Counted from the stretch's first letter, positions 1 to 6,217 are shown. The stretch is DNA of 6,391 nucleotides from Tardiphaga sp. (GCA_014377915.1 JACMOT010000576.1:1-6391); one strand, 5' to 3'. Made by a program: numbers and translations. The notes: a model not told the origin generated them from the sequence alone.

Positions 1-133
1 GTCCCGGACGCAGCGCAATGCGCCACCGCAGGAGGCGTCATGAGCTGCATAGCCGGGACCGCCAGAAATGCGGTCGCCTGATGCGGTCCCGGCTCTGCGG
101 AGCGGCATAAGAATGCCGCACCGCGTCCGGGAC
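1..133. repeat. Intergenic palindromic element downstream of coaA
   Basis: The outer 11-bp arms GTCCCGGACGC (1-11) and GCGTCCGGGAC (123-133) are perfectly complementary. Nested inside are a perfect 10-bp pair, AGCCGGGACC (51-60) with GGTCCCGGCT (85-94), a 7-bp hairpin GCGGCAT-aaga-ATGCCGC (102-119) and a small GCGC-aat-GCGC hairpin (13-23). This nested layout is typical of dispersed, non-coding palindromic repeats in Bradyrhizobium-like genomes (recalled, not searched). It lies beyond the 3' end of coaA, and no coding gene is visible in 1-203. It starts at the very first base, so it may extend beyond the window. Confidence 0.65.
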
Positions 134-182
134 ACGAACCCTATCTTTCATATCTCAGGATCGGCCAAAGGCCGGTGCCGAA

Positions 183-193
183 CTCGCAATGAC
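183..193. repeat. Solo fragment of the GTCATTGCGAG-type repeat
   Basis: CTCGCAATGAC, ten bases beyond the coaA stop, is the exact complement of the 11-base left tip of the repeat at 4501-4511 and also matches the right tip at 4582-4592. No partner arm is visible nearby, so this may be a remnant of an element or one end of a larger one. An 11-base match can also arise by chance. Confidence 0.35.
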
Positions 194-203
194 GATGGAA
201 AGG

Positions 204-1157
204 TCAGAGCCGTCGCAGCGCGACGTTCTCCACCACATGATCGGCGCCCTTTTTCAGGATCAGCGTCGCGCGTGGCCGGGTCGGCAAAATATTGTCCTCG
301 AGATTGGCGAGGTTGGTGCGCTCCCAGATCGCCAGCGCGGTGGCGGTGGCTTCCTCGTCCGACAGCGGCGCGTAGCGGTGGAAGTAGGAGCGCGGGTCGT
401 GGAACGCGGTGTCGCGCAGCGCCAGGAAACGATGCACGTACCATTCGCGCAGCACCGGTTCGTCGGCATCGATGAACACCGAAAAATCGAAGAAGTCGGA
501 TACCACCGGGACCGCCCGGCCGTCGCGCGGCAGGCGGCCGGTCTGCAGCACGTTGACACCCTCGACGATCAGGATGTCGGGCTGGTCGATCTCCTGCCAC
601 TTGTTCGGGATCACATCATAGGTCAGATGCGAATAGAGCGGCGCGCGCACCGGGCTGCGACCGGCCTTGATGTCGCTGAGGAATGCCAGCAGCGTCGGCA
701 GGTCGTAGCTTTCCGGAAAGCCCTTCTTCTGCATGATGCCTTCGCGCTCGAGCACCGCGTTGGGATAGAGGAAGCCGTCGGTGGTAATGAGATCGACCTT
801 CGGGCGCGGCGACCAGCGCGCCAGCAGCGCCTGCAGCACCCGCGCGGTGGTCGACTTGCCGACCGCCACCGAGCCGGCGACGCCGATGATATAGGGCATC
901 TTGCGATCTTCGATGCCGAGGAAGTGGCGCTGCGCGTAGTACAGCCGCTGCGTCGCGGTGACGTAGATCGACAGCAGCCGCGATAGCGGCAGATAGATTT
1001 CCTCGACTTCCTTGAGATCAAGGCGGTCATACATCGAGCGCAGCGCGGCGATCTCGCCGGCCTCGAGCGTCATCGGCGTATCGTCGCGCAAGGCCGCCCA
1101 CTGCTCGCGGGAGAAATTACGGTACGGATTGTATTGCTGCTCTGCCCGCATATCCAT
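204..1157 (-). CDS. coaA: Type I pantothenate kinase (CoaA)
   Basis: This enzyme phosphorylates pantothenate with ATP to 4'-phosphopantothenate, the first and usually rate-setting step of coenzyme A synthesis, in the cytoplasm. The 317 residues align end to end with E. coli CoaA (316 aa, from memory), and residue numbers coincide. The P-loop [12 protein letters not shown] is at 92-103 with Lys101. The catalytic Asp127 sits in ITTDGF. Arg106 and His177 (YSHLTYD), linked to CoA feedback in E. coli, are kept, but E. coli Phe247 is Leu here (RFLALRD). Other family blocks are KKGFPESYD (144-152), [12 protein letters not shown] (194-205) and NILPTRPRA (289-297). The ATG at 1157 is chosen because GGGGGA lies 7 nt upstream; an ATG two codons later is less well placed. 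It follows hisE by 29 bp and is probably the last gene of the same transcript. No clear terminator follows. Confidence 0.97.
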   Translation of the reverse strand: MDMRAEQQYNPYRNFSREQWAALRDDTPMTLEAGEIAALRSMYDRLDLKEVEEIYLPLSRLLSIYVTATQRLYYAQRHFLGIEDRKMPYIIGVAGSVAVGKSTTARVLQALLARWSPRPKVDLITTDGFLYPNAVLEREGIMQKKGFPESYDLPTLLAFLSDIKAGRSPVRAPLYSHLTYDVIPNKWQEIDQPDILIVEGVNVLQTGRLPRDGRAVPVVSDFFDFSVFIDADEPVLREWYVHRFLALRDTAFHDPRSYFHRYAPLSDEEATATALAIWERTNLANLEDNILPTRPRATLILKKGADHVVENVALRRL

Positions 1158-1186
1158 GAAGCAGTCCCCCGTTATGACCGAAGTCT

Positions 1187-1510
1187 TCAGTCGTGCTGGC
1201 GCGCGGCTTTTTCTTGCAGCCCGGACATCGTGGTCCGCGCACCAAGCGCGGTCTCGACTTCCTCGAGCGTGACATCGCGCGACTTCAGCAGCACCAGGAG
1301 GTGAAACAGCACGTCGGCGCTTTCATTGATGAAGTGATCGCGATCGTTCTCGATCGCGGCGATCACCGTCTCGACCGCTTCCTCGCCAAACTTCTTGGCG
1401 CAATGCGCGGTACCCTTATCGAGCAGCTTTCGGGTATAAGACGACTCGCCGCCCGACGCCGCGCGGACGTCGATGGTGGCGGCAAGGTCGTGGATCGTAA
1501 AACGGGCCAT
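1187..1510 (-). CDS. hisE: Phosphoribosyl-ATP pyrophosphatase (HisE)
   Basis: HisE hydrolyses phosphoribosyl-ATP to phosphoribosyl-AMP and pyrophosphate, step 2 of histidine synthesis. The 107-residue product is a stand-alone HisE of normal size, not fused to the HisI cyclohydrolase. It is an all-alpha protein of the MazG-like fold. The metal-binding acidic pairs are visible as E44xxE47 in KKFGEEAVE and E63xxD66 in [24 protein letters not shown] (24-33) is also a family block. The start at 1510 (MARFTIHDL) is chosen because it matches the family's N-terminus; the frame stays open to 1612, but the extra 34 residues would overlap the end of hisF and look non-homologous. The ribosome site is weak (GAGAAAG). 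It lies 46 bp after hisF and 29 bp before coaA. Confidence 0.96.
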   Translation of the reverse strand: MARFTIHDLAATIDVRAASGGESSYTRKLLDKGTAHCAKKFGEEAVETVIAAIENDRDHFINESADVLFHLLVLLKSRDVTLEEVETALGARTTMSGLQEKAARQHD

Positions 1511-1556
1511 GTCGGCTTTCTCAACTGGACTGGCGGGAGTCCTGCCAGAGTTTCGA

Positions 1557-2333
1557 CTACGGGTCGAGCCGCATCGGCAGACCGGCGCGGACCATGTGAT
1601 CCTTGGCCTCACGAATGGTAAATTCGCCGAAGTGGAAAACCGACGCCGCCAGCACCGCGGTGGCGTGGCCGTTCTTGATACCGTCGACCAGGTGGTCGAG
1701 ATTGCCGACGCCGCCGGACGCGATCACCGGCACGTTGATGCTGTCGGCGACCGCCTGGGTCAGCGGGATATCGAAGCCCTGCCGGGTGCCGTCGCGATCC
1801 ATCGAGGTCAGCAGGATTTCGCCGGCGCCGAGCGAGACCACTTCCTGGGCGAATTCGATGGCATCGATACCGGTCGAGTTGCGCCCGCCATGGGTAAAGA
1901 TCTCCCAGCGCGAACCGCCGCCGGCGCGGGCGACCCGCTTGGCGTCGATCGCCACCACGATGCACTGGCCGCCGAATTTTTCCGCGGCCTCCTTCACGAA
2001 TTCGCGGTTGGCGACCGCGGCGGAATTGATCGAGACCTTGTCGGCGCCGGCGCGCAGCAACGCGCGGATATCATCGACGGTGCGAACCCCGCCGCCGACG
2101 GTCAGCGGCATGAAGCAGGCCTCCGCCGTGCGTCGGACGACGTCCATCATGGTGCCGCGGTTTTCATGCGTGGCGTTGATATCGAGGAAGCACAGCTCGT
2201 CGGCGCCGGCGGCGTCATAGGCCACCGCGGCCTCGACCGGATCACCGGCGTCGCGCAAATCGACGAAGTTGATGCCCTTGACGACCCGGCCGTCCTTGAC
2301 GTCGAGGCAGGGGATGACGCGCATCGTGAACAT
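1557..2333 (-). CDS. hisF: Imidazole glycerol phosphate synthase cyclase subunit (HisF)
   Basis: HisF is the (βα)8-barrel cyclase subunit that, with ammonia delivered by HisH, converts PRFAR to imidazole glycerol phosphate and AICAR (step 5; AICAR goes to purine synthesis). The length is normal at 258 aa. The catalytic acids are in the expected places: Asp11 in [16 protein letters not shown] and Asp130 in VVAIDAKR. Phosphate-binding loops appear as VGGGVR (79-84) and IASGGVG (204-210). [11 protein letters not shown] replaces the more usual HEGR-type loop after DI-A. The ATG at 2333 is favoured over the ATG three codons later because AGGA lies 6 nt before it. That AGGA overlaps the TAG stop of hisA (only 8 bp separate the genes), so hisA and hisF are probably translationally coupled. 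Confidence 0.98.
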   Translation of the reverse strand: MFTMRVIPCLDVKDGRVVKGINFVDLRDAGDPVEAAVAYDAAGADELCFLDINATHENRGTMMDVVRRTAEACFMPLTVGGGVRTVDDIRALLRAGADKVSINSAAVANREFVKEAAEKFGGQCIVVAIDAKRVARAGGGSRWEIFTHGGRNSTGIDAIEFAQEVVSLGAGEILLTSMDRDGTRQGFDIPLTQAVADSINVPVIASGGVGNLDHLVDGIKNGHATAVLAASVFHFGEFTIREAKDHMVRAGLPMRLDP

Positions 2334-2341
2334 GTGGATTC

Positions 2342-3082
2342 CTATGCTGCCGCGCGGGCGGATCGGATCAGCGCCAGGGCCGCGGCCGGGTCGACCCGGC
2401 CGTCATACAGGGCGCGGCCGGAGATCGCGCCGGCCAGTCGGCTGGCGCGGGGCTCGAGCTTCGCCTTGACGTCGTCGATGGAGGCAAAGCCGCCGGAGGC
2501 GATCACGGGGATCGAGATGGCGTCGGCCAGTTCGATGGTGGCGTCGAGGTTGAGGCCCTTGAGCAGGCCGTCGCGCGCGATGTCGGTGAAGATGATGGCG
2601 GCGACGCCGGCATCCTCGAAGCGCCGCGCGATCTCCAGCGCGGTGACGGTCGAGGTTTCGGCCCAGCCTTCGACCGCGACCTTGCCGTCGCGGGCGTCGA
2701 GACCAACGGCGACCCGACCGGGAAATTTCTTCGCGGCCTGTTTGACCAGCGCAGGATCTCGCACCGCCGCGGTGCCGATGATGACGCGGGTGATGCCCTT
2801 GCTGAGCCAGGCTTCAACCGTGGCGAGATCGCGAATGCCGCCGCCGAGCTGTACCGGCATTTTCACCGTGGCCAGCATCGACTCCACCGCCTGCGCATTA
2901 ACCGGCTTGCCGGCGAAGGCGCCGTCGAGATCGACGACATGGAGATATTCGAAGCCCTGGGCCTCGAAGTCGCGCGCCTGCGCGGCGGGATCGAGGTTGA
3001 ACACGGTGGCGCGCGCCATGTCGCCCTGTTCGAGGCGAACGCACTGGCCGTTTTTGAGGTCGATGGCGGGGAAGAGGATCAT
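2342..3082 (-). CDS. hisA: ProFAR isomerase (HisA)
   Basis: HisA isomerises ProFAR to PRFAR (an Amadori rearrangement, step 4), supplying the substrate of HisF-HisH. The product is 246 aa, a (βα)8 barrel and a distant paralogue of HisF. The N-terminal [17 protein letters not shown] carries catalytic Asp8. The second catalytic acid is Asp129 in [15 protein letters not shown]. Phosphate-binding loops are QLGGGIR (78-84) and IASGGF. The TDIARDG block (166-172) is typical of HisA rather than HisF. It follows a 187-bp gap holding a GC-rich palindromic element, and the ATG at 3082 has only a poor ribosome site (GGA 10 nt upstream). Its stop shares bases with the hisF ribosome site. Confidence 0.98.
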   Translation of the reverse strand: MILFPAIDLKNGQCVRLEQGDMARATVFNLDPAAQARDFEAQGFEYLHVVDLDGAFAGKPVNAQAVESMLATVKMPVQLGGGIRDLATVEAWLSKGITRVIIGTAAVRDPALVKQAAKKFPGRVAVGLDARDGKVAVEGWAETSTVTALEIARRFEDAGVAAIIFTDIARDGLLKGLNLDATIELADAISIPVIASGGFASIDDVKAKLEPRASRLAGAISGRALYDGRVDPAAALALIRSARAAA

Positions 3083-3114
3083 GATAAAACTGTCCAGAAA
3101 CCAGGAGCGCTATA

Positions 3115-3245
3115 GCTCCCCTCCCCCCACTTGGCGGGGAGGGGTCGGGGGTGGGGGGCTGCTCGGCAAAGCAGGCGCGCCCCACCCCGACGCCTGCGGC
3201 GTCGACCCTCCCCACCGCTCGCAAGGGCTCGCGGGGAGAGGGTTG
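3115..3245. repeat. GC-rich palindromic element between hisH and hisA
   Basis: This fills most of the 187-bp gap 3083-3269. A perfect 9-bp hairpin CCCCTCCCC/GGGGAGGGG (3118-3126 / 3136-3144) forms one outer arm. A less regular hairpin, CCCTCCCC to GGGGAGAGGG (about 3206-3243), forms the other. Inner arms GTCGGGGGTGGGG (3144-3156) and CCCCACCCCGAC (3180-3191) pair apart from one base. Further hairpins are CTGCT/AGCAG (3159-3174) and GACGCC-tgc-GGCGTC (3189-3203). The architecture resembles the element at 6077-6217. No reading frame of interest lies in it. It sits inside the his gene run, so it would be transcribed with it. Confidence 0.7.
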
Positions 3246-3269
3246 TGACCGCCGATGTTGATATCAAAC

Positions 3270-3920
3270 TCACGGCTTCCACTTCAGAAAGTTCGAGATC
3301 AAAGCCAAACCAAACCGCTGGCTCTTTTCAGGGTGAAACTGGGTACCGATCATGGTGTCGCGACCGACGATCGCGGTGAGCGGGCCGCCATACTCGGCAC
3401 GGGCCAGCACGTCGGATTCGTTCACCGCGTTGAGCTGATAGGAGTGCACGAAATAGGCATGACGGCCCTTCGGGCCGAGCGGCAGCCGTTCCAGCACCGG
3501 ATGCTCGCGCACCATCTCCAGCGTGTTCCAGCCCATATGCGGGATCTTGAAGTTCTCCTCGCGCGGCGTGATCTTTTCGACGTCGCCCTGGATCCAGTTG
3601 AGACCCTCGGTGGTGACGTGTTCCTTGCCGCGGGTGGCCATCAACTGCATGCCGACGCAGATGCCGAAGAACGGCCGCGCCTTGTCGCGCACCGCCTCGG
3701 TCATCGCCTCGACCATGCCGTCGAGGGAATCCAGCCCCTTGCGGCAATCGGCGAAGGCACCGACGCCCGGCAGCACGATGCGGTCGGCGCGGAACACCAC
3801 TTCCGGGTCGCGGGTGACGACAACCTTCTCCGGCACTTCCATGCTGCGCGCGGCGCGCTCGAAGGCCTTCGCCGCCGAGTGCCGATTGCCGGAGCCGGAA
3901 ACGATAATGGCAACGCTCAC
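3270..3920 (-). CDS. hisH: Imidazole glycerol phosphate synthase glutaminase subunit (HisH)
   Basis: HisH is the class I glutamine amidotransferase that hydrolyses glutamine and channels ammonia to HisF (step 5). The 216 residues carry the full catalytic triad: Cys88 in GICVGMQ (86-92), with His196 and Glu198 in QFHPEKS. The oxyanion-side strand LPGVGAF (50-56) and the PHMGWN block (127-132) are also present. The N-terminus reads [12 protein letters not shown], where most HisH proteins have a form of IIDYGSGNL-S. GAT-TAC to GTT-TCC and CTG to CGG would each take one base change per codon. The start is GTG at 3920, with GGGAG 7 nt upstream; its first four bases, GTGA, contain the stop of the DUF2628 gene, so coupling is likely. 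A repeat of about 130 bp separates it from hisA. Confidence 0.97.
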   Translation of the reverse strand: MSVAIIVSGSGNRHSAAKAFERAARSMEVPEKVVVTRDPEVVFRADRIVLPGVGAFADCRKGLDSLDGMVEAMTEAVRDKARPFFGICVGMQLMATRGKEHVTTEGLNWIQGDVEKITPREENFKIPHMGWNTLEMVREHPVLERLPLGPKGRHAYFVHSYQLNAVNESDVLARAEYGGPLTAIVGRDTMIGTQFHPEKSQRFGLALISNFLKWKP

Positions 3921-3935
3921 CTGGAGGCTCCCGGT
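3917..3935 (-). promoter_or_regulatory. hisH ribosome site and 4-nt stop/start overlap
   Basis: Read on the minus strand, GGGAG is followed by CCTCCAG and then GTGA. The GTG starts hisH and the TGA within it ends the DUF2628 gene. This arrangement normally lets ribosomes finishing the first gene re-initiate on the second. The Shine-Dalgarno sequence lies within the last codons of the DUF2628 gene. Confidence 0.7.
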
Positions 3936-4447
3936 TGCGGGAACAGCCCGATGATTTCCTCGCGCGCGCCGGATGGCGGTCGCGAAAACGGCTGGCCCGG
4001 AGAATGGCGGGTCGGCGGCGGTGCGCCGCGATCGGTCGCCGAAAGGTCGTTGACGGCGCTGCGCTGCGCGGTCCAGCGCTCGAAGAAGCGTCGCTCGGCG
4101 CTTTCCTCATCGGCGGCGGCGACGACATCGATCTGGTGCCATTTGCGGCGCGACAGCGTCCAGCGCCGCAAGGTGGCGGCTTCAAACCCCATCAGCAATG
4201 CAAACAGCCCCATCACGGCGATGCGGATGCCGGCGCCAGCGCCCAGCAATGACAGCGTCACTTCGCCGATGATCGACAGCACCACATAGCCAAGCAGCGC
4301 CAGCCACAGCCGGTGCCAGATCAGCCAGATCAAACCCGCGACAAACGCCCAGAAATGGAAGCCGTCACGCACGAACACGAAGCGGTCCGTGGCAGGAACC
4401 GCCTCGCGACCGACAGCGAGAGGCGCATGAACTGTGTAGACCGGCAT
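3917..4447 (-). CDS. DUF2628 family membrane protein, function unknown
   Basis: I recognise the DUF2628 pattern: start MPVYTVHAP, then [15 protein letters not shown] (21-35), then a hydrophobic block. The product is 176 aa. Residues about 32-66 (rich in W, L, I, with [11 protein letters not shown]) could form two closely spaced membrane helices. Residues about 70-92 could form a third, followed by a positive stretch ([12 protein letters not shown]). About 85 polar cytoplasmic-looking residues follow, rich in Pro, Arg and Ser, ending [14 protein letters not shown]. The ATG at 4447 is preferred over one at 4465 because GGAG lies 5 nt before it and the family begins MPVYTVH. Its TGA overlaps the hisH GTG by four bases. 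The function is not known, and no enzymatic motif is visible. Co-location suggests co-expression with histidine genes but does not prove a role in the pathway. Confidence 0.88.
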   Translation of the reverse strand: MPVYTVHAPLAVGREAVPATDRFVFVRDGFHFWAFVAGLIWLIWHRLWLALLGYVVLSIIGEVTLSLLGAGAGIRIAVMGLFALLMGFEAATLRRWTLSRRKWHQIDVVAAADEESAERRFFERWTAQRSAVNDLSATDRGAPPPTRHSPGQPFSRPPSGAREEIIGLFPQPGASR

Positions 4448-4466
4448 ATCCGCTCCGTAACTCATC

Positions 4467-4597
4467 TAGCCGTCATTGTGAGGAGCGCTGCTCCAGCCCT
4501 GTCATTGCGAGGAGCCGTTACGACGAAGCAATCCAGTCCCTATGCGCTTGGTGCATTCTGGATTGCCGCGTCGCTTCGCTTCTCGCAATGACGGCTA
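4467..4597. repeat. GTCATTGCGAG-type palindromic element between hisB and the DUF2628 gene
   Basis: The core is GTCATTGCGAGGAGC (4501-4515) to CGCAATGAC (4584-4592). Inner arms CGACGAAGCAATCCAG (4521-4536) and CTGGATTGCCGCGTCG (4558-4573) match in 14 of 16 pairs around a 21-base centre. A second, imperfect copy of the left tip, TAGCCGTCATTGTGAGGAGCG, begins at 4467. Its first 12 bases pair perfectly with CAATGACGGCTA (4586-4597), so the right arm pairs further with the outer copy than with the inner one. The sequence type (GTCATTGCGAGGAG, GAAGCAATCCAG) is a dispersed repeat well known in alphaproteobacterial genomes. It lies inside the his gene run and holds no gene. Confidence 0.75.
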
Positions 4598-4618
4598 ATT
4601 CGGCGACGCCTCGTTGTC

Positions 4619-5212
4619 TCAGCCGCCGAGCTGGCCCTTGCTGGAGGGCACTTCGCCGGCATTGCGCGGATCGATCGCGACCGCCGTGCGCAGCGCCCGC
4701 GCCAGGCCCTTGAAGCAGGATTCGGCGATGTGATGGCTGTTCTCGCCATATAGGGTCTCGACGTGCAAAGTCACGCCCGCATTGCCGGCGAAAGCATTGA
4801 ACCATTCACGCACCAGTTCGGTGTCGAACTCGCCGATCTTGTGGGTCGGGAACGCCGACTTGAATACCAGCACCGCGCGGCCGGAAATATCGATCACCAC
4901 CCGGGTCAGGGTCTCGTCCATCGGCATGTGGACCGAGGCATAGCGGGTGATGCCGGCCATGTCGCCCAGCGCCTGCTTGACCGCCTGGCCGAGCGCGATA
5001 CCAACATCCTCGGTGGTGTGGTGGTAGTCGACATGCAGGTCGCCGACCGCCTTGACGGTGATGTCGATGCGGGAATGCCGGGCGAGCAGATCGAGCATAT
5101 GGTCGAAGAAGCCGATGCCGGTCGTGGAATTCGACTGGCCGGTGCCGTCGAGATTCACGGAGACCTCGATATCGGTTTCCCTGGTCTTGCGCTTGATCGT
5201 CGCCTTGCGCAT
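4619..5212 (-). CDS. hisB: Imidazoleglycerol-phosphate dehydratase (HisB)
   Basis: HisB removes water from imidazole glycerol phosphate to give imidazole acetol phosphate (step 6); family members are Mn-dependent 24-mers. The product is 197 aa, the size of the single-function enzyme, with no N-terminal histidinol-phosphatase domain like that of E. coli HisB. Both signature blocks with metal-binding residues are present: [13 protein letters not shown] (61-73; His64, His65, Glu68) and [10 protein letters not shown] (156-165; His160, His161, Glu164). GIGFFDHML (32-40) and HMPMDETL (95-102) are also present. The ATG at 5212 is chosen because GGAGAG ends 8 nt before it and [10 protein letters not shown] fits the family; a GTG three codons earlier lies too close to that ribosome site. 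It is the first gene of the minus-strand run, divergent from hslV, and is followed by a 171-bp gap with a repeat. Confidence 0.98.
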   Translation of the reverse strand: MRKATIKRKTRETDIEVSVNLDGTGQSNSTTGIGFFDHMLDLLARHSRIDITVKAVGDLHVDYHHTTEDVGIALGQAVKQALGDMAGITRYASVHMPMDETLTRVVIDISGRAVLVFKSAFPTHKIGEFDTELVREWFNAFAGNAGVTLHVETLYGENSHHIAESCFKGLARALRTAVAIDPRNAGEVPSSKGQLGG

Positions 5213-5228
5213 GAAATGCACTCTCCGG
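5213..5228 (-). promoter_or_regulatory. hisB ribosome-binding site
   Basis: On the minus strand, CCGGAGAG is followed by TGCATTTC and then ATG. The 8-nt spacing suits the ATG at 5212 and excludes the in-frame GTG at 5221, which begins inside or immediately after the purine run. Confidence 0.65.
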
Positions 5229-5262
5229 ATGCTGAAAACGCGCTCTTTTAACAGGGTGATGA

Positions 5263-5276
5263 CGGTGGCGCCACCG
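5263..5276. promoter_or_regulatory. Perfect 14-bp palindrome ahead of hisB, possible operator
   Basis: CGGTGGCGCCACCG is exactly self-complementary and lies 50 bp before the hisB start, within the divergent hisB-hslV region. It could be a binding site for a dimeric regulator or a strong RNA hairpin in the leader. No T-run follows it on the minus strand, so it does not look like a terminator or attenuator. I cannot assign a regulator, and GC-rich palindromes can occur by chance. Confidence 0.3.
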
Positions 5277-5334
5277 CGGCGGGCCGGTTTCAGGACCTAT
5301 GGTGAGCGAATATCGGTGCCCCACGGGGGGATGC

Positions 5335-5414
5335 AGGGTGGGCAAAGCGAAGCGTGCCCACGAAGCAGCCCCGCGGACGCGGGGGCACGGCGCGAGGGCG
5401 CCTTTGCCCACCTT
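5335..5414. repeat. GGTGGGCAAAG inverted-repeat element between hisB and hslV
   Basis: GGTGGGCAAAG (5337-5347) and CTTTGCCCACC (5402-5412) are a perfect 11-bp inverted pair. Inside, CGTGCCC (5353-5359) pairs with GGGCACG (5383-5389), and alternatively CCCCGC (5369-5374) pairs with GCGGGG (5379-5384). Repeats with the tip GGTGGGCAAAG are frequent between genes in Bradyrhizobium-type genomes (from memory). The element sits in the 280-bp divergent gap and may separate the two promoter regions. No gene is visible in 5222-5492. Confidence 0.7.
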
Positions 5415-5442
5415 ACAGCGGATATCTGGCGCTTTCGCCGCA

Positions 5443-5472
5443 TTTGCAACGGCTGGCACCAGTGCCTAGATC
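5443..5472 (+). promoter_or_regulatory. Candidate hslV promoter, possibly heat-shock (RpoH) type
   Basis: TTGCAA (5444-5449) and TAGATC (5467-5472) are separated by 17 bp, an ideal sigma-70 spacing, although the second hexamer matches TATAAT in only three positions. Read as a heat-shock promoter, TTTGCAA and CCTAGAT loosely resemble the alphaproteobacterial RpoH pattern (CTTG, then a CC-A-T-like -10). It lies about 20 bp before the hslV ATG, which would leave a very short leader. This is inference only. Confidence 0.3.
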
Positions 5473-5482
5473 AGGCGCTCAA

Positions 5483-5492
5483 GAGGGTTTCC
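5483..5492 (+). promoter_or_regulatory. hslV ribosome-binding site
   Basis: GAGGG (5483-5487) lies five bases before the ATG at 5493. It supports this start codon, which lacks any in-frame alternative close to the mature Thr. Confidence 0.6.
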
Positions 5493-6065
5493 ATGAACGC
5501 ATCCTATTCGGCTTCCCATGACGGATCGTCCCCGGTCTGGCACGGCACCACGATTCTGACCGTCCGCAAGGGCGGCCGCGTCGTCATCGGCGGCGACGGC
5601 CAGGTCTCGATCGGCCAGACCGTGATCAAGTCCAACGCCAAGAAAGTGCGGAAACTCGGCAAGGGCGACGTAATCGGTGGCTTCGCCGGCGCCACCGCTG
5701 ACGCTTTCACGCTGTTCGAGCGGCTGGAAGCCAAGCTGGAGCAATATCCCGGACAATTGACCCGCGCCGCGGTCGAACTGGCCAAGGACTGGCGTACCGA
5801 CCGCTATCTGCGCCGGTTGGAAGCGATGATGATCGTCGCCGACAAGGACGTCACCTTGGTGCTGACCGGCACTGGCGACGTGCTGGAGCCGGAAGCCGGG
5901 GTGATGGCGATCGGCTCCGGCGGCAATTACGCGCTGGCCGCGGCCCGCGCGCTGGTGGATTCCGATAAGGATGCCGAGACCATCGTGCGCCGCGCGCTCG
6001 ATATCGCGGCGGATATTTGCGTCTACACCAATCGCAATGTGACGATCGAGGCGCTGGAAAGCTGA
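5493..6065 (+). CDS. hslV: ATP-dependent protease peptidase subunit HslV (ClpQ)
   Basis: HslV is the proteolytic core of the HslUV (ClpYQ) complex, a proteasome-beta-like dodecamer that degrades unfolded and regulatory proteins fed by HslU. It has 190 residues. The N-terminal-threonine nucleophile is Thr19 in [12 protein letters not shown]; family partners are Asp35 (GGDGQ) and Lys51, which is Lys33 in mature numbering as in E. coli. [17 protein letters not shown] (63-79), [12 protein letters not shown] (93-104), GSGGNYA (141-147) and DICVYTN (174-180) are family blocks. Unlike E. coli, where only Met precedes the Thr, 18 residues precede it here and must be removed at Gly18-Thr19. The frame is open well upstream to 5052, but that part runs antisense to hisB and has no family similarity. 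It is divergent from hisB and followed by hslU after a 169-bp repeat-filled gap. Confidence 0.97.
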   Translation: MNASYSASHDGSSPVWHGTTILTVRKGGRVVIGGDGQVSIGQTVIKSNAKKVRKLGKGDVIGGFAGATADAFTLFERLEAKLEQYPGQLTRAAVELAKDWRTDRYLRRLEAMMIVADKDVTLVLTGTGDVLEPEAGVMAIGSGGNYALAAARALVDSDKDAETIVRRALDIAADICVYTNRNVTIEALES

Positions 6066-6076
6066 CGCTCTTCCTT

Positions 6077-6217
6077 CCCTCTCCCCTTGTGGGAGAGGGT
6101 GGATCGAACCGCGAAGCGGTTCGGGACGGGTGAGGGGCGACTACAAACTCCTTGCCTAACACTACCCCTCATCCGACGCGGCTGCGCCGCGCCACCTTCT
6201 CCCACAAGGGGAGAAGG
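6077..6217. repeat. Long nested palindromic element between hslV and hslU
   Basis: The left outer hairpin CCCTCTCCC-5 nt-GGGAGAGGG (6077-6099) and right outer hairpin CCTTCTCCC-5 nt-GGGAGAAGG (6195-6217) are each perfect 9-bp stems, and they also complement one another. Between them are a perfect 8-bp hairpin CGAACCGC-gaa-GCGGTTCG (6105-6123), inner arms CGGGTGAGGGG (6127-6137) and CCCCTCATCCG (6165-6175; 10 of 11 pairs), and hairpin CGCGGC-tgc-GCCGCG (6177-6191). The whole could fold as one long cruciform or as four small hairpins. This is a dispersed repeat type of Bradyrhizobium-like genomes (from memory). It fills nearly all of the hslV-hslU gap and ends 17 bp before hslU. Confidence 0.8.

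Noticed and set aside
162..174. CGGCC-aaa-GGCCG hairpin as terminator after coaA
   Set aside because: The stem is only 5 bp and no T-run follows on the minus strand.
189..986. Plus-strand open frame of 265 codons opposite coaA
   Set aside because: Antisense to a full-length, well-conserved CoaA; rich in Arg, Ala and His in a pattern expected of a mirror frame.
1511..1612. Longer HisE start at 1612
   Set aside because: It would add 34 residues without HisE similarity and overlap the end of hisF by 56 bp.
1473..3248. Plus-strand open frame of 591 codons opposite hisF and hisA
   Set aside because: It lies antisense to two clear enzymes with intact catalytic residues. Its translation has no recognisable domain and is of low complexity in parts; in GC-rich genomes codon bias of the real gene often keeps an opposite frame open.
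3255..4289. Plus-strand open frame of 344 codons opposite hisH and the DUF2628 gene
   Set aside because: Antisense shadow of hisH and its overlapping neighbour, with no family similarity recognised.
4448..4465. ATG at 4465 as start of the DUF2628 protein
   Set aside because: No ribosome site precedes it, while GGAG is well spaced before the ATG at 4447 and MPVYTVH is the family N-terminus.
5052..5492. Upstream in-frame extension of HslV by 147 residues
   Set aside because: It is antisense to hisB and crosses a repeat element; the ATG at 5493 has a good ribosome site and fits the family.
5222..5492. Histidine leader peptide and attenuator ahead of hisB
   Set aside because: No short frame with a run of His codons and no hairpin followed by T's was found on the minus strand.
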